From Psychromonas sp030397575 (lineage in GTDB: Bacteria > Pseudomonadota > Gammaproteobacteria > Enterobacterales > Psychromonadaceae): a DNA stretch of 64,000 bases. Location: the NCBI RefSeq assembly GCF_046250175.1, contig NZ_CP176468.1; one strand, given 5' to 3'. The notes under the pieces were generated by a model. That model had not been told where the DNA came from, made no database searches, and worked only from the letters and a program-made list of their open reading frames with translations. The translations under genes and the position numbers were made by a program. Numbering within the stretch: position 1 is the stretch's first letter; the number at the start of each line of letters is the position of its first letter. This document shows positions 26,563 to 35,228 of this stretch, piece by piece.

Positions 26563-26601
26563 AAAAAAACCTCAGACTTATAAATAAGCTGAGGTTTTTT
26601 T
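26563..26601 (-). terminator. Terminator between yqeY and dnaG
   Basis: A 13-bp symmetrical stem, with CTCAG/CTGAG at the loop end and A7/T7 tails, can stop transcription in both directions. It divides the macromolecular synthesis operon after yqeY, comparable in place to the rpsU-dnaG terminator of E. coli. Confidence 0.92.
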
Positions 26602-26620
26602 AATCAAGAAGACGAGACGA

Positions 26621-27064
26621 CTATTTTAAGCTAGCTCTTACAAGCCCACTTACTGCAGCCATATCAGCTCTTCCTTGTATCTCTTTTTGGAGTATTCCCA
26701 TCACTTTACCCATATCTTGCATGCCTTGTGCATCAACAGATGCAATAGCTTGTTTAATATGAGCATCTACTTCTTCAGCAGTTAGTGCTTGAGGTAAAAA
26801 CTCCTCTAAAATAGCAAGTTCCGTTTTTTCTATATCAACAAGATCAGCTCGGTCTGCTTTTTCAAATTGTGTAATTGATTCTTTACGTTGTTTAACCGAT
26901 TTCACAACAACTGTCGTGACAGCGTCATCATCAAGTTCAATTTTATCATCAATTTCAATTTGCTTAACAGCTGCAATTAATGAACGGATAGTCTTTACAC
27001 GGACTTTATCCTTTGCACGCATTGCAAGCTTTTGCTCTTCTTGTAATCTTGTTTTTATAGACAT
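26621..27064 (-). CDS. yqeY: GatB/YqeY-domain protein
   Basis: The 147-residue cytoplasmic protein consists of a single GatB/YqeY domain: an N-terminal helical bundle (KTRLQEEQKLAMRAKD, then TIRSLIAAVKQIEID) and a C-terminal small domain ending GRADMAAVSGLVRASL. The same domain forms the tRNA-binding tail of the GatB amidotransferase subunit. Free-standing YqeY is therefore suspected to touch tRNA, but no activity is established. It follows rpsU by 18 bases and is followed by a strong terminator, so it is co-transcribed with the ribosomal protein. Length and position are normal for Vibrio-like genomes; E. coli lacks this gene at the locus. Confidence 0.92.
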   Translation of the reverse strand: MSIKTRLQEEQKLAMRAKDKVRVKTIRSLIAAVKQIEIDDKIELDDDAVTTVVVKSVKQRKESITQFEKADRADLVDIEKTELAILEEFLPQALTAEEVDAHIKQAIASVDAQGMQDMGKVMGILQKEIQGRADMAAVSGLVRASLK

Positions 27065-27082
27065 CGGAGACCTTTATCTATT

Positions 27083-27298
27083 CTAGTATAAACGTACGCG
27101 ACGAGCGTTATCACGAGAAAGTTTTTTCAGGTGACGTTTAACAGCTGCTGCTTTAGCACGTTTACGAACTGTAGTAGGTTTCTCGAAAAATTCGCGTTTA
27201 CGAGTTTCTGCTAAGATACCTGCTTTTTCACAAGAACGTTTAAAACGACGTAATGCTACGTCAAATGGTTCGTTTTCACGAAGTTTAATTACTGGCAT
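27083..27298 (-). CDS. rpsU: 30S ribosomal protein S21
   Basis: S21 is a small, very basic protein of the 30S platform, needed for mRNA binding at initiation. From ATG 27298 (AGAGG upstream) it is 71 residues, the usual length. The sequence MPVIKLRENEPFDVALRRFKR is typical, as are the KREFFEKPTTVRKR segment and the Lys/Arg-rich C-terminus ending RVRLY. A 15-residue upstream extension is rejected. It opens the rpsU-yqeY unit at the head of the dnaG-rpoD cluster. Confidence 0.98.
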   Translation of the reverse strand: MPVIKLRENEPFDVALRRFKRSCEKAGILAETRKREFFEKPTTVRKRAKAAAVKRHLKKLSRDNARRVRLY

Positions 27299-27358
27299 AT
27301 GCCTCTTACCTTTATGGTTACGGTCGTAAATTGACCAGTGCATTTAAATTGGTGCCGA

Positions 27359-27388
27359 ATTTTAATCCTATTTGGGGGATGATGTAAA
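27359..27388 (-). promoter_or_regulatory. Predicted sigma-70 promoter of rpsU
   Basis: On the minus strand, TTTACA (27388-27383), an 18-base spacer and TAAAAT (27364-27359) sit about 60 bases upstream of the rpsU start. They are followed by a GC-containing TCGGCACC discriminator, as often seen in stringently controlled ribosomal genes. Confidence 0.6.
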
Positions 27389-27587
27389 GAAATTCCGCAT
27401 TAATTTTCATTAAAAAAGCAGAAAGATCTTAATGATCTTTAGATCCGTGCTTATAATCACGCTTGATAAAAAAATCCACCTTGGCTGTATTTTCCGTTAG
27501 AATGCGTTACATTTTTTATTTTGTTCTCTATTTTACTTAATTAGCGTTAATGAAAAGCTAATTATTTTAGTTATAAGGTTGTTTAGT

Positions 27588-28607
27588 ATGCGAATTTTAG
27601 GCATTGAAACGTCATGTGATGAAACAGGTATTGCTGTTTATGACGACCAACAAGGTTTGTTATCGCACCAGTTATATAGTCAGGTGAAATTACATGCGGA
27701 TTACGGTGGTGTTGTTCCTGAGCTTGCATCTCGTGACCATGTACGAAAAACTATTCCACTTATTAAAGAAGCGTTAGCCTTAGCTAATTGCACTAAAGAG
27801 GATATTGATGCAATTGCTTATACTGCTGGCCCTGGTTTAGTGGGGGCATTATTAGTGGGGTCGTGTATTGGTCGTAGTATTGCGTTTGCATGGGATAAAC
27901 CAGCGATTGCTGTTCACCACATGGAGGGGCACCTTTTAGCACCTATGTTAGAAGATGATAAACCTGATTTTCCTTTTGTAGCTTTATTAGTGTCTGGTGG
28001 ACATACGTTATTAGTACAAGTGGATGATATTGGTGAATATACTTTATTAGGTGAGAGTATTGATGATGCAGCTGGTGAAGCTTTTGATAAAACCGCTAAA
28101 TTGTTAGGTTTAGATTACCCAGGTGGACCTCGTTTAGCTAAAATGGCTGAAAATGGTGTAGCTGGGCGTTTTAAATTTCCTCGTCCAATGACAGATAGAC
28201 CTGGTTTAGACTTTAGTTTTAGTGGATTAAAAACCTCTGCAGCTGTAACGATTGCTCGTGAAGGTAATGATTTACAGACACAGTCTGATATTGCTTATGC
28301 TTTCCAAGAAGCTGTGATTGATACCATTGCGATAAAATGTAAGCGAGCTTTAAAACAAACTGGCTTAAAGCGTTTAGTCGTTGCTGGCGGTGTGAGTGCG
28401 AATACGGCATTACGTGAGCAGTTAGCTGAAACAATGCAAAAGCTAGGTGGCAAAGCATTTTATCCACGCGGTGAGTTTTGTACCGATAATGGTGCGATGA
28501 TTGCTTATGCAGGTATGCAACGTTTAAAAGCTGGGCACATACAAGGATTAGAAATTAAAGCTAAACCACGTTGGCCATTAGATCAATTAGAAAGTGTGAA
28601 AAGTTAA
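27588..28607 (+). CDS. tsaD: tRNA N6-threonylcarbamoyltransferase TsaD
   Basis: TsaD, with TsaB and TsaE, moves the threonylcarbamoyl group from TC-AMP to A37 of ANN-reading tRNAs (t6A). From ATG 27588 it has 339 residues, close to the E. coli 337. The ASKHA-fold motifs are clear: MRILGIETSCDETG at the start, the metal ligands in HHMEGH (about 111-116), LLVSGGHTLL, and the late VAGGVSANTALRE. It is divergent from rpsU, as in E. coli. TsaE is encoded 1.6 kb downstream, an unusual closeness of two t6A genes, and tRNA-Ile2 at 22.3 kb is among the tRNAs expected to carry t6A. Confidence 0.97.
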   Translation: MRILGIETSCDETGIAVYDDQQGLLSHQLYSQVKLHADYGGVVPELASRDHVRKTIPLIKEALALANCTKEDIDAIAYTAGPGLVGALLVGSCIGRSIAFAWDKPAIAVHHMEGHLLAPMLEDDKPDFPFVALLVSGGHTLLVQVDDIGEYTLLGESIDDAAGEAFDKTAKLLGLDYPGGPRLAKMAENGVAGRFKFPRPMTDRPGLDFSFSGLKTSAAVTIAREGNDLQTQSDIAYAFQEAVIDTIAIKCKRALKQTGLKRLVVAGGVSANTALREQLAETMQKLGGKAFYPRGEFCTDNGAMIAYAGMQRLKAGHIQGLEIKAKPRWPLDQLESVKS

Positions 28608-28632
28608 TCTTTAACCCTTTATCTTGCATTTT

Positions 28633-28672
28633 AAAAGCCGTTGAGCATTAAATTGTTTAACGGCTTTTTTAT
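28633..28672 (+). terminator. Intrinsic terminator of tsaD
   Basis: AAAAGCCGTT pairs with AACGGCTTTT, with a 16-base loop, followed by a T-run. Confidence 0.85.
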
Positions 28673-28770
28673 TACTTTATCTACACTTTGGTTAATAATT
28701 ATTATAACGCAGAAATCCGCGGGAATAGTGTTGTATCATTTTGCTTATCCTTAATTGAGATTATTTATTT

Positions 28771-29952
28771 TTAAGCATCTCTAGGTAAGCCTTTTTTTAC
28801 GGCTTTAATTAAGCGCTGGTTTAATCTGTCTATATTGATTGGCAATTTTTGTTGTTGCTCGGTAAGTGCCCATTCAATATGCTCATTGACTAGTTCATCT
28901 TCGCTTTCGGTTAGTTTATTTTGCAAACTAGTAATTACATCAATACTACTTGGTGCATTACCTAGCGCAACGGCGATATTTCTTAGCCACCGCTGATAAC
29001 CAATACGTCGTATCGGAGAACCTTCAGTATTTTTTAAAAAGGTTGTTTCAGACCAAGCAAATAAACTGAGTAGTGACTGGTTTTGTAAAAAGTCTTTGGC
29101 TTGGTAATCTGACTCTTGAGTGGTTTCTGCAAAACGGTTCCATGGACAAATTAATTGGCAATCATCACAGCCGTAAATACGATTACCGATTGCTTTACGA
29201 AATTCGCTAGGAATTGCACCTTGTAGCTCAATGGTTAAATAAGAGATACAACGTCGTCCATCCACGACATAAGGTGCAACTATTGCTTGTGTGGGACAGA
29301 TCTTGATACAGGCAACACATTGACCACACTGATTTTGTTGTGCTTGATCAACGGGCAAAGCAAGATCAATTAATAGTTCGCCAAGAAAAAACCAAGAGCC
29401 TGAGTCTTTATCTAATAATAATGAATGCTTACCTACCCAGCCTAAACCTGCTTTTTCAGCAAGCGGGCGCTCTAAAATAGGTGCACTATCAACAAAAGGA
29501 CGAAAGCCTAACTCGCCAACTTCATTTTTTATCTTATCACCCAACTGCTTCAAGCGTTTGCGCAGTACTTTATGGTAATCCCTGCCTAATGCATAACGAC
29601 TTATATACGCGAGATCTTTGTCTTCTAAATTAGCAGCAAATTGTGCATCGTCAGGTAAATAATCCATTCTGACGGAAATAACGCGCAAGGTGCCAGGTAA
29701 AAGTTCATCTGGACGAGCGCGCATCATTCCGTGCTTTTCCATGTAATCCATTTCACCATGGTATTGGTTATCTAACCAAGCTTGTAAATTTGCTTCTTGA
29801 TCTTTTAAATCAACATCACTGATACCAACAGCTTGAAACCCTAATGCTTTTCCCCAGGCTTTTATATTTTCAGCTAACGCACTTAACGCAGTCGATGACA
29901 GTGGAGTTTTGGGATCTGTTTGTAATACTTCTGATTTTTGATTTTTTGTCAT
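28771..29952 (-). CDS. queG: Epoxyqueuosine reductase QueG
   Basis: QueG reduces epoxyqueuosine to queuosine at position 34 of GUN-decoding tRNAs, using cobalamin and two 4Fe-4S clusters. The 393-residue protein has an N-terminal cobalamin-binding region (with YHGEMDYME near 64). A ferredoxin-like domain carries CGQCVACIKICP, and YGCDDCQLICPWN completes the two clusters. A C-terminal HEAT-like region follows (IRRIGYQRWLRNIAVALGN onward). The extra 20 or so residues at the N-terminus are polar and of uncertain value. It is divergent from tsaE. In E. coli nnr (yjeF) lies between queG and tsaE; here that gene is absent. Confidence 0.95.
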   Translation of the reverse strand: MTKNQKSEVLQTDPKTPLSSTALSALAENIKAWGKALGFQAVGISDVDLKDQEANLQAWLDNQYHGEMDYMEKHGMMRARPDELLPGTLRVISVRMDYLPDDAQFAANLEDKDLAYISRYALGRDYHKVLRKRLKQLGDKIKNEVGELGFRPFVDSAPILERPLAEKAGLGWVGKHSLLLDKDSGSWFFLGELLIDLALPVDQAQQNQCGQCVACIKICPTQAIVAPYVVDGRRCISYLTIELQGAIPSEFRKAIGNRIYGCDDCQLICPWNRFAETTQESDYQAKDFLQNQSLLSLFAWSETTFLKNTEGSPIRRIGYQRWLRNIAVALGNAPSSIDVITSLQNKLTESEDELVNEHIEWALTEQQQKLPINIDRLNQRLIKAVKKGLPRDA

Positions 29953-30233
29953 TTGTTATGCATTTCGTTGTGAGAAGTCTATTTTTAGCTGTTTTCTAGG
30001 CCATTAGTTTAGCATAACTTACTAAACATGAGTGTTTCTCTTAGCTCGGCTAGAGGTAATTAATTTACTTTCTGGAGTGATTGTTTATGCTGTGCACTAG
30101 GCTAGCACTAGTGTGAAGTATCTGCTTTCTGTTATTATCTTCATTAATAGCGCAATTTCAGATTGTTTTTCATGCTATTTAAAGAATTTAGCTGTCAATA
30201 TACTCAACTCAAGACCGGAATGAATAAATCTCA

Positions 30234-30692
30234 ATGTCGAATCTATTAAAAGAAAAGTTACTGGATGCTGAACAAACTGTTCAATTTGGTAACCGTTTAA
30301 GTAAAGCTTGTGAAACTGCTACGTGTATTTATCTACACGGTGACCTTGGTGCAGGTAAAACCACCTTAACACGTGGTTTTATTCAGGGGTTAGGGCATGT
30401 TGGTAATGTAAAAAGTCCGACTTATACGTTAGTTGAACCTTATGAATTAGCTGACTGGCAGGTTTATCATTTTGACCTTTATCGTTTATCAGACCCTGAA
30501 GAGTTAGAGTTTATGGGGATCCGAGATTATTTTGGTGAAACTAGTCATTGTTTAGTGGAATGGCCTGAGCGTGGTGTTGGTTTTTTACCTAACCCAGATA
30601 TAGATTTAACCATCGTTTATGTTGGTGAGCAGCGTGAAATTACGTTACAAGCAAATACCGATAATGGCTTAAGAGTATTAAAGAATTTATGA
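30234..30692 (+). CDS. tsaE: tRNA t6A biosynthesis ATPase TsaE
   Basis: TsaE is a small P-loop ATPase that resets the TsaB-TsaD complex during t6A synthesis. The 152 residues match the usual length. The Walker A motif GDLGAGKTT is at about 36-44, followed by RGFIQGLG and the typical SPTYTLVEPYE. A Walker B-like FDLYRL comes next, and VEWPERG is near the end. The stop overlaps the amiB start by four bases (ATGA), giving translational coupling, as in E. coli. It heads the long tsaE-amiB-mutL-miaA-hfq series. The 281-base gap upstream, shared with queG, holds their promoters, which I did not place. Confidence 0.96.
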   Translation: MSNLLKEKLLDAEQTVQFGNRLSKACETATCIYLHGDLGAGKTTLTRGFIQGLGHVGNVKSPTYTLVEPYELADWQVYHFDLYRLSDPEELEFMGIRDYFGETSHCLVEWPERGVGFLPNPDIDLTIVYVGEQREITLQANTDNGLRVLKNL

Positions 30693-33316
30693 TGAATAAG
30701 TACAATCCAGTGATGTTATTAAAGCCTCTGTTATCTAGTAAGGTTAGTTTGCTTTGCGCTTTCCTGATGATGCAATGCATTAGTTTAAGTGTAGCTGCGG
30801 CTCAAAATGAACTAAAAGGTGTACGTACCTGGCCTTCTCCTGACAATACTCGGGTTGTACTTGATCTCGCCAATAAACCTCAATACGAAACCCATTATCT
30901 GACTAAACCGGATCGTTTAGTGATTGATTTAACTGGAACGCTTAATAAAGCGAACTTAAATGCGATTACTAATAAAGGTAAGTTGATCACTCGCATTCGC
31001 GAAAGTAAAACAGCAAAAGCGAATACTTTTCGATTGGTGATTGATTTAACCACTGCGAGTAAAGCAAGAATTTTCAGCTTACCGCCAGCAAAGCCCTATG
31101 GGCACCGTTTAGTCATTGATTTACCAACAATTGCTACCAAGGTTCCCACTAAAATAGCGGCAACGCCTAATGGCCGTAACATTATCGTCGCGATAGATGC
31201 TGGTCATGGTGGTGATGATCCGGGGGCTTTGGGTAAATATAGTTACGAGAAAAAAGTCACACTACAAATTGCTAAACGCTTAAAAAACACTATTGATGCA
31301 CAACGTGGTATGCAATCATTTTTGATCAGAACTGGTGATTATTTTGTTAACTTAAACAAACGTTCTGAAATTGCACGTAAAGGTAAAGCAGACTTTTTAG
31401 TGTCTATCCATGCCGATGGTTTTACTTCTAGTCGCCCTAAAGGTGCGTCTGTTTGGGTATTATCTAATCGTCGAGCGACCACTGAGTTAGGTCGTTGGAT
31501 GGAAAAAAATGAAGCGCAATCTCAGTTATTAGGTGGTGCGGGAGATTTAATCCAAGACTCAGACAGTGTGCCATTCTTGAATAAAATGCTCTTGGATATG
31601 TCCATGGGGAATACCATGGGGGTGGGTTATAACATTGGTAGCTTAGTGACAAGTGAGCTATCTAAAGTTACTACCATGCATAAAAAAGAGCCTGTGCATG
31701 CCAGTCTTGCAGTATTAAAATCACCTGATATTCCTTCTATCTTGGTGGAGGCTGGGTTTATTACTAATCCAACTGAAGAACGTTTACTTAACCAAGCTGA
31801 GTTTCAAGCTAAAATAGCGAATGCAGTGTTTAAAGGGATTTACAAACACTTTAGTTTAAAACCACCTCAAGGGACTTTGTTTGCTCAGAAAAAACATGCG
31901 ACTAAACATACGGTGCGAAGTGGTGAGTCGCTATCAATTCTTTCTAAGCGCTACAGTGTGAGTGCGGCAAAACTCAAAAGCTTTAATCATTTAACATCTA
32001 GTTCTTTAAAAATTGGACAAGTATTAAGTATTCCAGAGAATTATCAGGTTGTAGTTGAACCTGAACCTCGTGTTACTTCAGTGCAAAAAGCGACAACCCA
32101 TATAGTTAAACGAGGTGAGTCTTTATCAGTAATTGCTAGTAGATACGGTAAAACTACTGCGCAATTAGTGGCTTATAATAACTTATCAAATACCACACTA
32201 TCGGTGGGACAAAAAATTGCTATTCCTGGTGCGGGTAATGCAGCATCGAATACACAAACAGTAGTGGTTAAAACACCTGTCGTTCATACCGTTGTTCGTG
32301 GCGAGTATCTATCAGCCATTGCTAAAAAATATAATAAAAGTATTAAACAGTTAACCTCATATAACAAGCTAACCTCAACTACATTACGCGTCGGGCAACG
32401 TCTTAAAATACCTGGTGCTTACACCGAAACAACAAAGACACGTGTTGTGGAGAAAAAGGTGGCTCCGAAAGCACCAGCACCGGAAATAAAACCGCAAATA
32501 AAAAGTCAGATTTATACGGTGAAATCAGGTGACTCTTTATCGGTTATTGCTGAAAAGTATGCGACGAATATTACCCACCTTAAACAAGCGAATAATTTAA
32601 AATCTAGTGGTGTCTTTGTTGGGCAAAAATTGAAAGTACCAGGCGGGCAAGTACAAGCTGAACCTAGACGCCTTCATGTGGTTAAAAAAGGTGAGTTTTT
32701 ATCCGTCATTGCTAAAAAGTATGGTACCAGTACATCGACTTTAAAAAGTTATAATAATCTTAAATCGACCTCTTTACGTGTTGGTCAAAAGATTAAAATA
32801 CCTGGGGCGGGGAGTTCAAACTATCAAGCACCTGTAGTGAAAGTAGAGGAGCCAACAGAGCATAAAGTAGAGCGTGGTGAGTCATTGTCTGTAATTGCGC
32901 AACGCTATGATAGAAGCGCTCAACAGTTTCAAGCTTATAACCAGTTAAGTTCGACACGTTTGTCTGTAGGCCAAGTACTGAAAATTCCAAGTAAAAATTA
33001 CAGCGCACCGGTTCGACCATCAACACATACCGTGGAAAAAGGCCAATCTTTGTCAGTGATTGCAAGCCGATACGGCGTGTCTACACAACAGTTAAAACAG
33101 TTTAATGGCTTACGTTCAAATTCATTAAATATTGGTCAACGTTTAAAAATACCAACGGCTAGCGCGCAAAAAACACAACATAAAGTGCGCAGTGGAGAGT
33201 CATTGTCGGTAATTGCACAGCGTTATGGTACAACTACCAGTGCAATTATTTCGACTAATAATTTACGTAGTAAATCATTGGCTGTTGGCCAAGTGTTAAC
33301 AATTCCTGTGAGCTAG
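30689..33316 (+). CDS. amiB: N-acetylmuramoyl-L-alanine amidase AmiB with eight LysM domains
   Basis: This periplasmic zinc amidase cleaves the amide bond between MurNAc and the stem peptide, splitting septal peptidoglycan in cell separation. It has 875 residues, about twice the 445 of E. coli AmiB. Order: signal peptide (about 16-38); AMIN domain (about 42-140) for septal targeting; Amidase_3 domain (about 168-390, with zinc ligands in IDAGHGGDDPG, in IHAD and in VEAGFITN); then eight LysM repeats from about 405 to the end. Each has the pattern H-x-V-x-x-G-E-x-L-S-x-I-A and ends in GQxLxIP. Linkers between the repeats are rich in Pro, Val and Lys. The first two codons are both ATG. Confidence 0.96.
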   Translation: MMNKYNPVMLLKPLLSSKVSLLCAFLMMQCISLSVAAAQNELKGVRTWPSPDNTRVVLDLANKPQYETHYLTKPDRLVIDLTGTLNKANLNAITNKGKLITRIRESKTAKANTFRLVIDLTTASKARIFSLPPAKPYGHRLVIDLPTIATKVPTKIAATPNGRNIIVAIDAGHGGDDPGALGKYSYEKKVTLQIAKRLKNTIDAQRGMQSFLIRTGDYFVNLNKRSEIARKGKADFLVSIHADGFTSSRPKGASVWVLSNRRATTELGRWMEKNEAQSQLLGGAGDLIQDSDSVPFLNKMLLDMSMGNTMGVGYNIGSLVTSELSKVTTMHKKEPVHASLAVLKSPDIPSILVEAGFITNPTEERLLNQAEFQAKIANAVFKGIYKHFSLKPPQGTLFAQKKHATKHTVRSGESLSILSKRYSVSAAKLKSFNHLTSSSLKIGQVLSIPENYQVVVEPEPRVTSVQKATTHIVKRGESLSVIASRYGKTTAQLVAYNNLSNTTLSVGQKIAIPGAGNAASNTQTVVVKTPVVHTVVRGEYLSAIAKKYNKSIKQLTSYNKLTSTTLRVGQRLKIPGAYTETTKTRVVEKKVAPKAPAPEIKPQIKSQIYTVKSGDSLSVIAEKYATNITHLKQANNLKSSGVFVGQKLKVPGGQVQAEPRRLHVVKKGEFLSVIAKKYGTSTSTLKSYNNLKSTSLRVGQKIKIPGAGSSNYQAPVVKVEEPTEHKVERGESLSVIAQRYDRSAQQFQAYNQLSSTRLSVGQVLKIPSKNYSAPVRPSTHTVEKGQSLSVIASRYGVSTQQLKQFNGLRSNSLNIGQRLKIPTASAQKTQHKVRSGESLSVIAQRYGTTTSAIISTNNLRSKSLAVGQVLTIPVS

Positions 33317-33334
33317 TTTAACGAGTCTATTATC

Positions 33335-35227
33335 ATGTCAATTCAGATATTACCTGCACGTTTAGCTAACCAAATTGCGGCTGGTGAAGTGGTAGAGCGT
33401 CCTGCTTCTGTGGTTAAAGAGTTAGTGGAAAACAGTTTAGATGCTGGCGCCACCCGTATTGAAATAGAAATAGAGCAGGGTGGTGCTAAGTGCATGCGCA
33501 TTAAAGATAACGGTAAAGGTGTCAGTAAAGATCAATTGACACTTGCATTAAGCCGCCATGCTACCAGTAAAATAAGCCATCTTGATGACTTAGAGGCGAT
33601 TGTCAGTTTAGGTTTTAGAGGTGAGGCATTAGCCAGTGTAAGCTCTGTTTCTCGATTGACTTTTACCTCTAAACCTGCGGACCAAGAGCAAGCATGGCAA
33701 GCCGTTGCTGAAGGCAGAGATATGCAAGTTAATGTACAGCCTGCCGCTCATCCGCAAGGGACAACTGTTGAGGTGTTGGATCTGTTCTTTAATACACCTG
33801 CTCGACGTCGCTTTTTAAAAACAGAAAAAACTGAATTTCAACATATAGACGAGTTAATCAAGCGTATTGCATTGAGTCGCTTTGATATTGCGCTCACTCT
33901 CAAACATAATAGAAAAATCGTAAGGCAGTACAGAGCTGCGCCAGAACAGGTACAGCAGGAAAAACGTATTGCAGCTATTTGCAGCGAGCAGTTTATTCAA
34001 CATGCGGTGTTTTTTGAACATGCAGACCAAGCTTTGAAGATATCCGGTTGGGTATCGGATCGTTTATCTCCTCGTCCATTAGCTGATGTGCAATATTGTT
34101 ATATCAACGGACGCATGATTCGAGACAAATTAGTGAATCATGCGATTAAACAAGTGTTTGCACACTTTATTCCACAGGGCATGTTTCCTGGTTATATTAT
34201 TTACATTGAATGTGATGCTAAAGAGGTGGATGTCAATGTGCATCCTGCTAAACATGAAGTACGATTCCATCAAGCTCGCTGGGTGCATGACTTTATCAGT
34301 AGCACGCTAAACTCAACTTTGAGTGATAGCTCATTATTAAGTCATGATGTTGAAGCGCAGCAAGCTACTGAGCAACCCCGCGTAGCAGAGCATGCTTACC
34401 AACCACCAAGTCAGTTATCCGGCGGGCAGTCCGGTGATTACAATCAAGCTTCGAACAGCGAAGCGAGCCCTCGTCGTGGTGAGTATTCTGGTACTTCTGG
34501 TGGTTATTCTGCGATGCCAGCCCGCCCACAATTAGACCATCAACAAGTTGGTGCTTATTGTGATTTTGTGGCGGAAGCGTTCCAGCAGGATATTGCGTTA
34601 CCCAGTAATACAACGAGTACACAAAGTTCTTCCGCAATGGCTAAATTAGTCAGTGTGATTGATCAAGAGCATTTGCTGATTCAACCTATTGCTGCTTCAT
34701 TAAGTGCATTAACATCGAATGGTTTATTGATCATGTCACTGTCTAAAGTGCATAAAAATAGCGTGTCTGCTCAGCTATTCAATGCTTGGCAAGATGGTGA
34801 AGTGATTTCACAACCTTTATTGTTGCCAGTACGCTTTAAATTGAATGCTGAGATGTTAATTGTAGCAGAGCAAGCTAGCACATTATTAGCTCGCTTAGGT
34901 TTCACTTATAAATTTCAATCGCAGTTTGTGATTGTTAGTCAAGTGCCTGCCGCTTTTAGACATGCTCCGATTGCGACTATTTTACCGCAGCTATTCGATT
35001 CATCCAACCAGGTAGATAGCCAAGTAGAAAACCAAAATAGCGAGCAACAAGTGAAGCAATTATGTGATCAACTCAGCCACTTATTAGTAGCTCAAGAGTC
35101 TGAAAAAGCGTTTTCTGCAACAGAGATAAATCCTTTACTTGAAGCATTAAGCAGTTTGTCAGAGGAAGCACTACAAAGCTGCTTTAAACAACCTAATTTG
35201 TCATTATTATTACAGGGTATTCAATAG
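33335..35227 (+). CDS. mutL: DNA mismatch repair protein MutL
   Basis: MutL links MutS mismatch recognition to MutH nicking and UvrD. The 630-residue protein has an N-terminal GHKL ATPase (about 1-330) with ELVENSLDAGATRI, DNGKG and GFRGEALASVSSV. A polar, Ser/Gln/Gly-rich linker of about 110 residues follows (about 345-455), then the C-terminal dimerisation domain (about 460-630). The endonuclease motif DQHAxxE is not visible in the C-terminal part, which fits species that use MutH. It starts 18 bases after amiB and ends one base before miaA, so it is part of the same operon. Confidence 0.97.
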   Translation: MSIQILPARLANQIAAGEVVERPASVVKELVENSLDAGATRIEIEIEQGGAKCMRIKDNGKGVSKDQLTLALSRHATSKISHLDDLEAIVSLGFRGEALASVSSVSRLTFTSKPADQEQAWQAVAEGRDMQVNVQPAAHPQGTTVEVLDLFFNTPARRRFLKTEKTEFQHIDELIKRIALSRFDIALTLKHNRKIVRQYRAAPEQVQQEKRIAAICSEQFIQHAVFFEHADQALKISGWVSDRLSPRPLADVQYCYINGRMIRDKLVNHAIKQVFAHFIPQGMFPGYIIYIECDAKEVDVNVHPAKHEVRFHQARWVHDFISSTLNSTLSDSSLLSHDVEAQQATEQPRVAEHAYQPPSQLSGGQSGDYNQASNSEASPRRGEYSGTSGGYSAMPARPQLDHQQVGAYCDFVAEAFQQDIALPSNTTSTQSSSAMAKLVSVIDQEHLLIQPIAASLSALTSNGLLIMSLSKVHKNSVSAQLFNAWQDGEVISQPLLLPVRFKLNAEMLIVAEQASTLLARLGFTYKFQSQFVIVSQVPAAFRHAPIATILPQLFDSSNQVDSQVENQNSEQQVKQLCDQLSHLLVAQESEKAFSATEINPLLEALSSLSEEALQSCFKQPNLSLLLQGIQ

Positions 35228-35228
35228 A

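Noticed and set aside
26317..26620. LexA-controlled dnaG promoter as in E. coli
   Set aside because: No CTGT-N8-ACAG box is present.
31900..33316. Tandem DNA repeat or CRISPR-like array in amiB
   Set aside because: The periodicity comes from eight diverged LysM protein repeats in one frame, not from identical DNA units.
34365..34637. 90-residue minus-strand reading in the mutL linker
   Set aside because: It is opposite a low-complexity Ser/Gln/Gly linker of a clear mutL gene and has no ribosome-binding site.
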